Shown piece after piece: positions 5,764 to 5,776 of a stretch of DNA of 5,776 bases. The notes under the pieces are model-generated. The model was not told the DNA's origin. It did not search any database and worked only from the letters and a program-made list of their open reading frames with translations. Position numbers and translations under genes: made by a program. Source of the stretch: Phycisphaerae bacterium (GTDB lineage: Bacteria > Planctomycetota > Phycisphaerae > UBA1845 > PWPN01). The stretch covers positions 1 to 5,776 of the forward strand of contig PWPN01000048.1 of NCBI GenBank assembly GCA_003557125.1. The letters are read 5' to 3'. Within the stretch, counting starts at the first letter, position 1. Every line of letters starts with the position of its first letter.

Positions 5764-5774
5764 ATCTCAAATCT
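5764..5774. repeat. Second copy of ATCTCAAATCT, at the window edge
   Basis: Exact 11-nt match to 5168-5178. The repeat may continue beyond the window, so its full length is unknown. Confidence 0.5.
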
Positions 5775-5776
5775 GA

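Noticed and set aside
5721..5774. A short open stretch entering from the window edge on the minus strand, ending in TAG
   Set aside because: Only 17 codons are visible, it includes the AATCTCA-type repeat, and its composition is not phage-like. It could be the end of an upstream gene but cannot be supported.

Overview
The window is a GC-rich block of phage or prophage structural genes, all read from the minus strand, so transcription runs from the high-coordinate end to the low-coordinate end. The best-supported match is to the head region of Mu-like phages: a gpT-type major capsid protein, a gp36-type protein (DUF1320) and a gp37-type protein (DUF1834) follow one another in the Mu order. The host cannot be proven from this window. 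GC content, the degenerate CCGARCCGCG-type intergenic repeats and the AATCTCA heptads suggest a Planctomycetota-like chromosome carrying a prophage or prophage remnant; this is a weak inference from memory, not from a search.

Layout in transcription order: (1) 5776-5642, an untranslated leader with a small perfect hairpin just ahead of a ribosome binding site; (2) 5641-5237, a small protein that is probably a head decoration or cement protein; (3) 5236-5059, a non-coding gap with an AATCTCA tandem repeat and an AT-rich patch; (4) 5058-4141, the gpT-like major capsid protein, 305 aa; (5) 4140-4002, a gap with a perfect 12-bp stem hairpin; (6) 4001-3558, the gp36/DUF1320 protein; (7) 3557-3354, a repeat-filled gap; (8) 3353-2493, a gp37-like domain fused to a second tail-like domain; (9) 2481-343 (or 2496-343), a protein of about 712 aa that is probably a tail hub or baseplate-type protein; (10) 333 to the window edge, the N-terminal 111 codons of another tail-associated gene.

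The first genes build the capsid shell and its surface. The gp36 and gp37 proteins are presumed head-tail joining or tail-completion proteins. The last two genes appear to belong to the tail tip. No tail sheath (Mu L), tail tube (Mu M) or gp35-like gene lies between gp37 and the large tail protein, so this is not a plain Mu arrangement: a Mu-type head seems to be joined to a different tail module. The last three genes are tightly packed and probably translationally coupled, whereas the head genes are separated by 139-204 nt gaps that hold hairpins and repeats. No integrase, CRISPR array, tRNA, rRNA or insertion sequence is visible. Long plus-strand open frames are antisense shadows.
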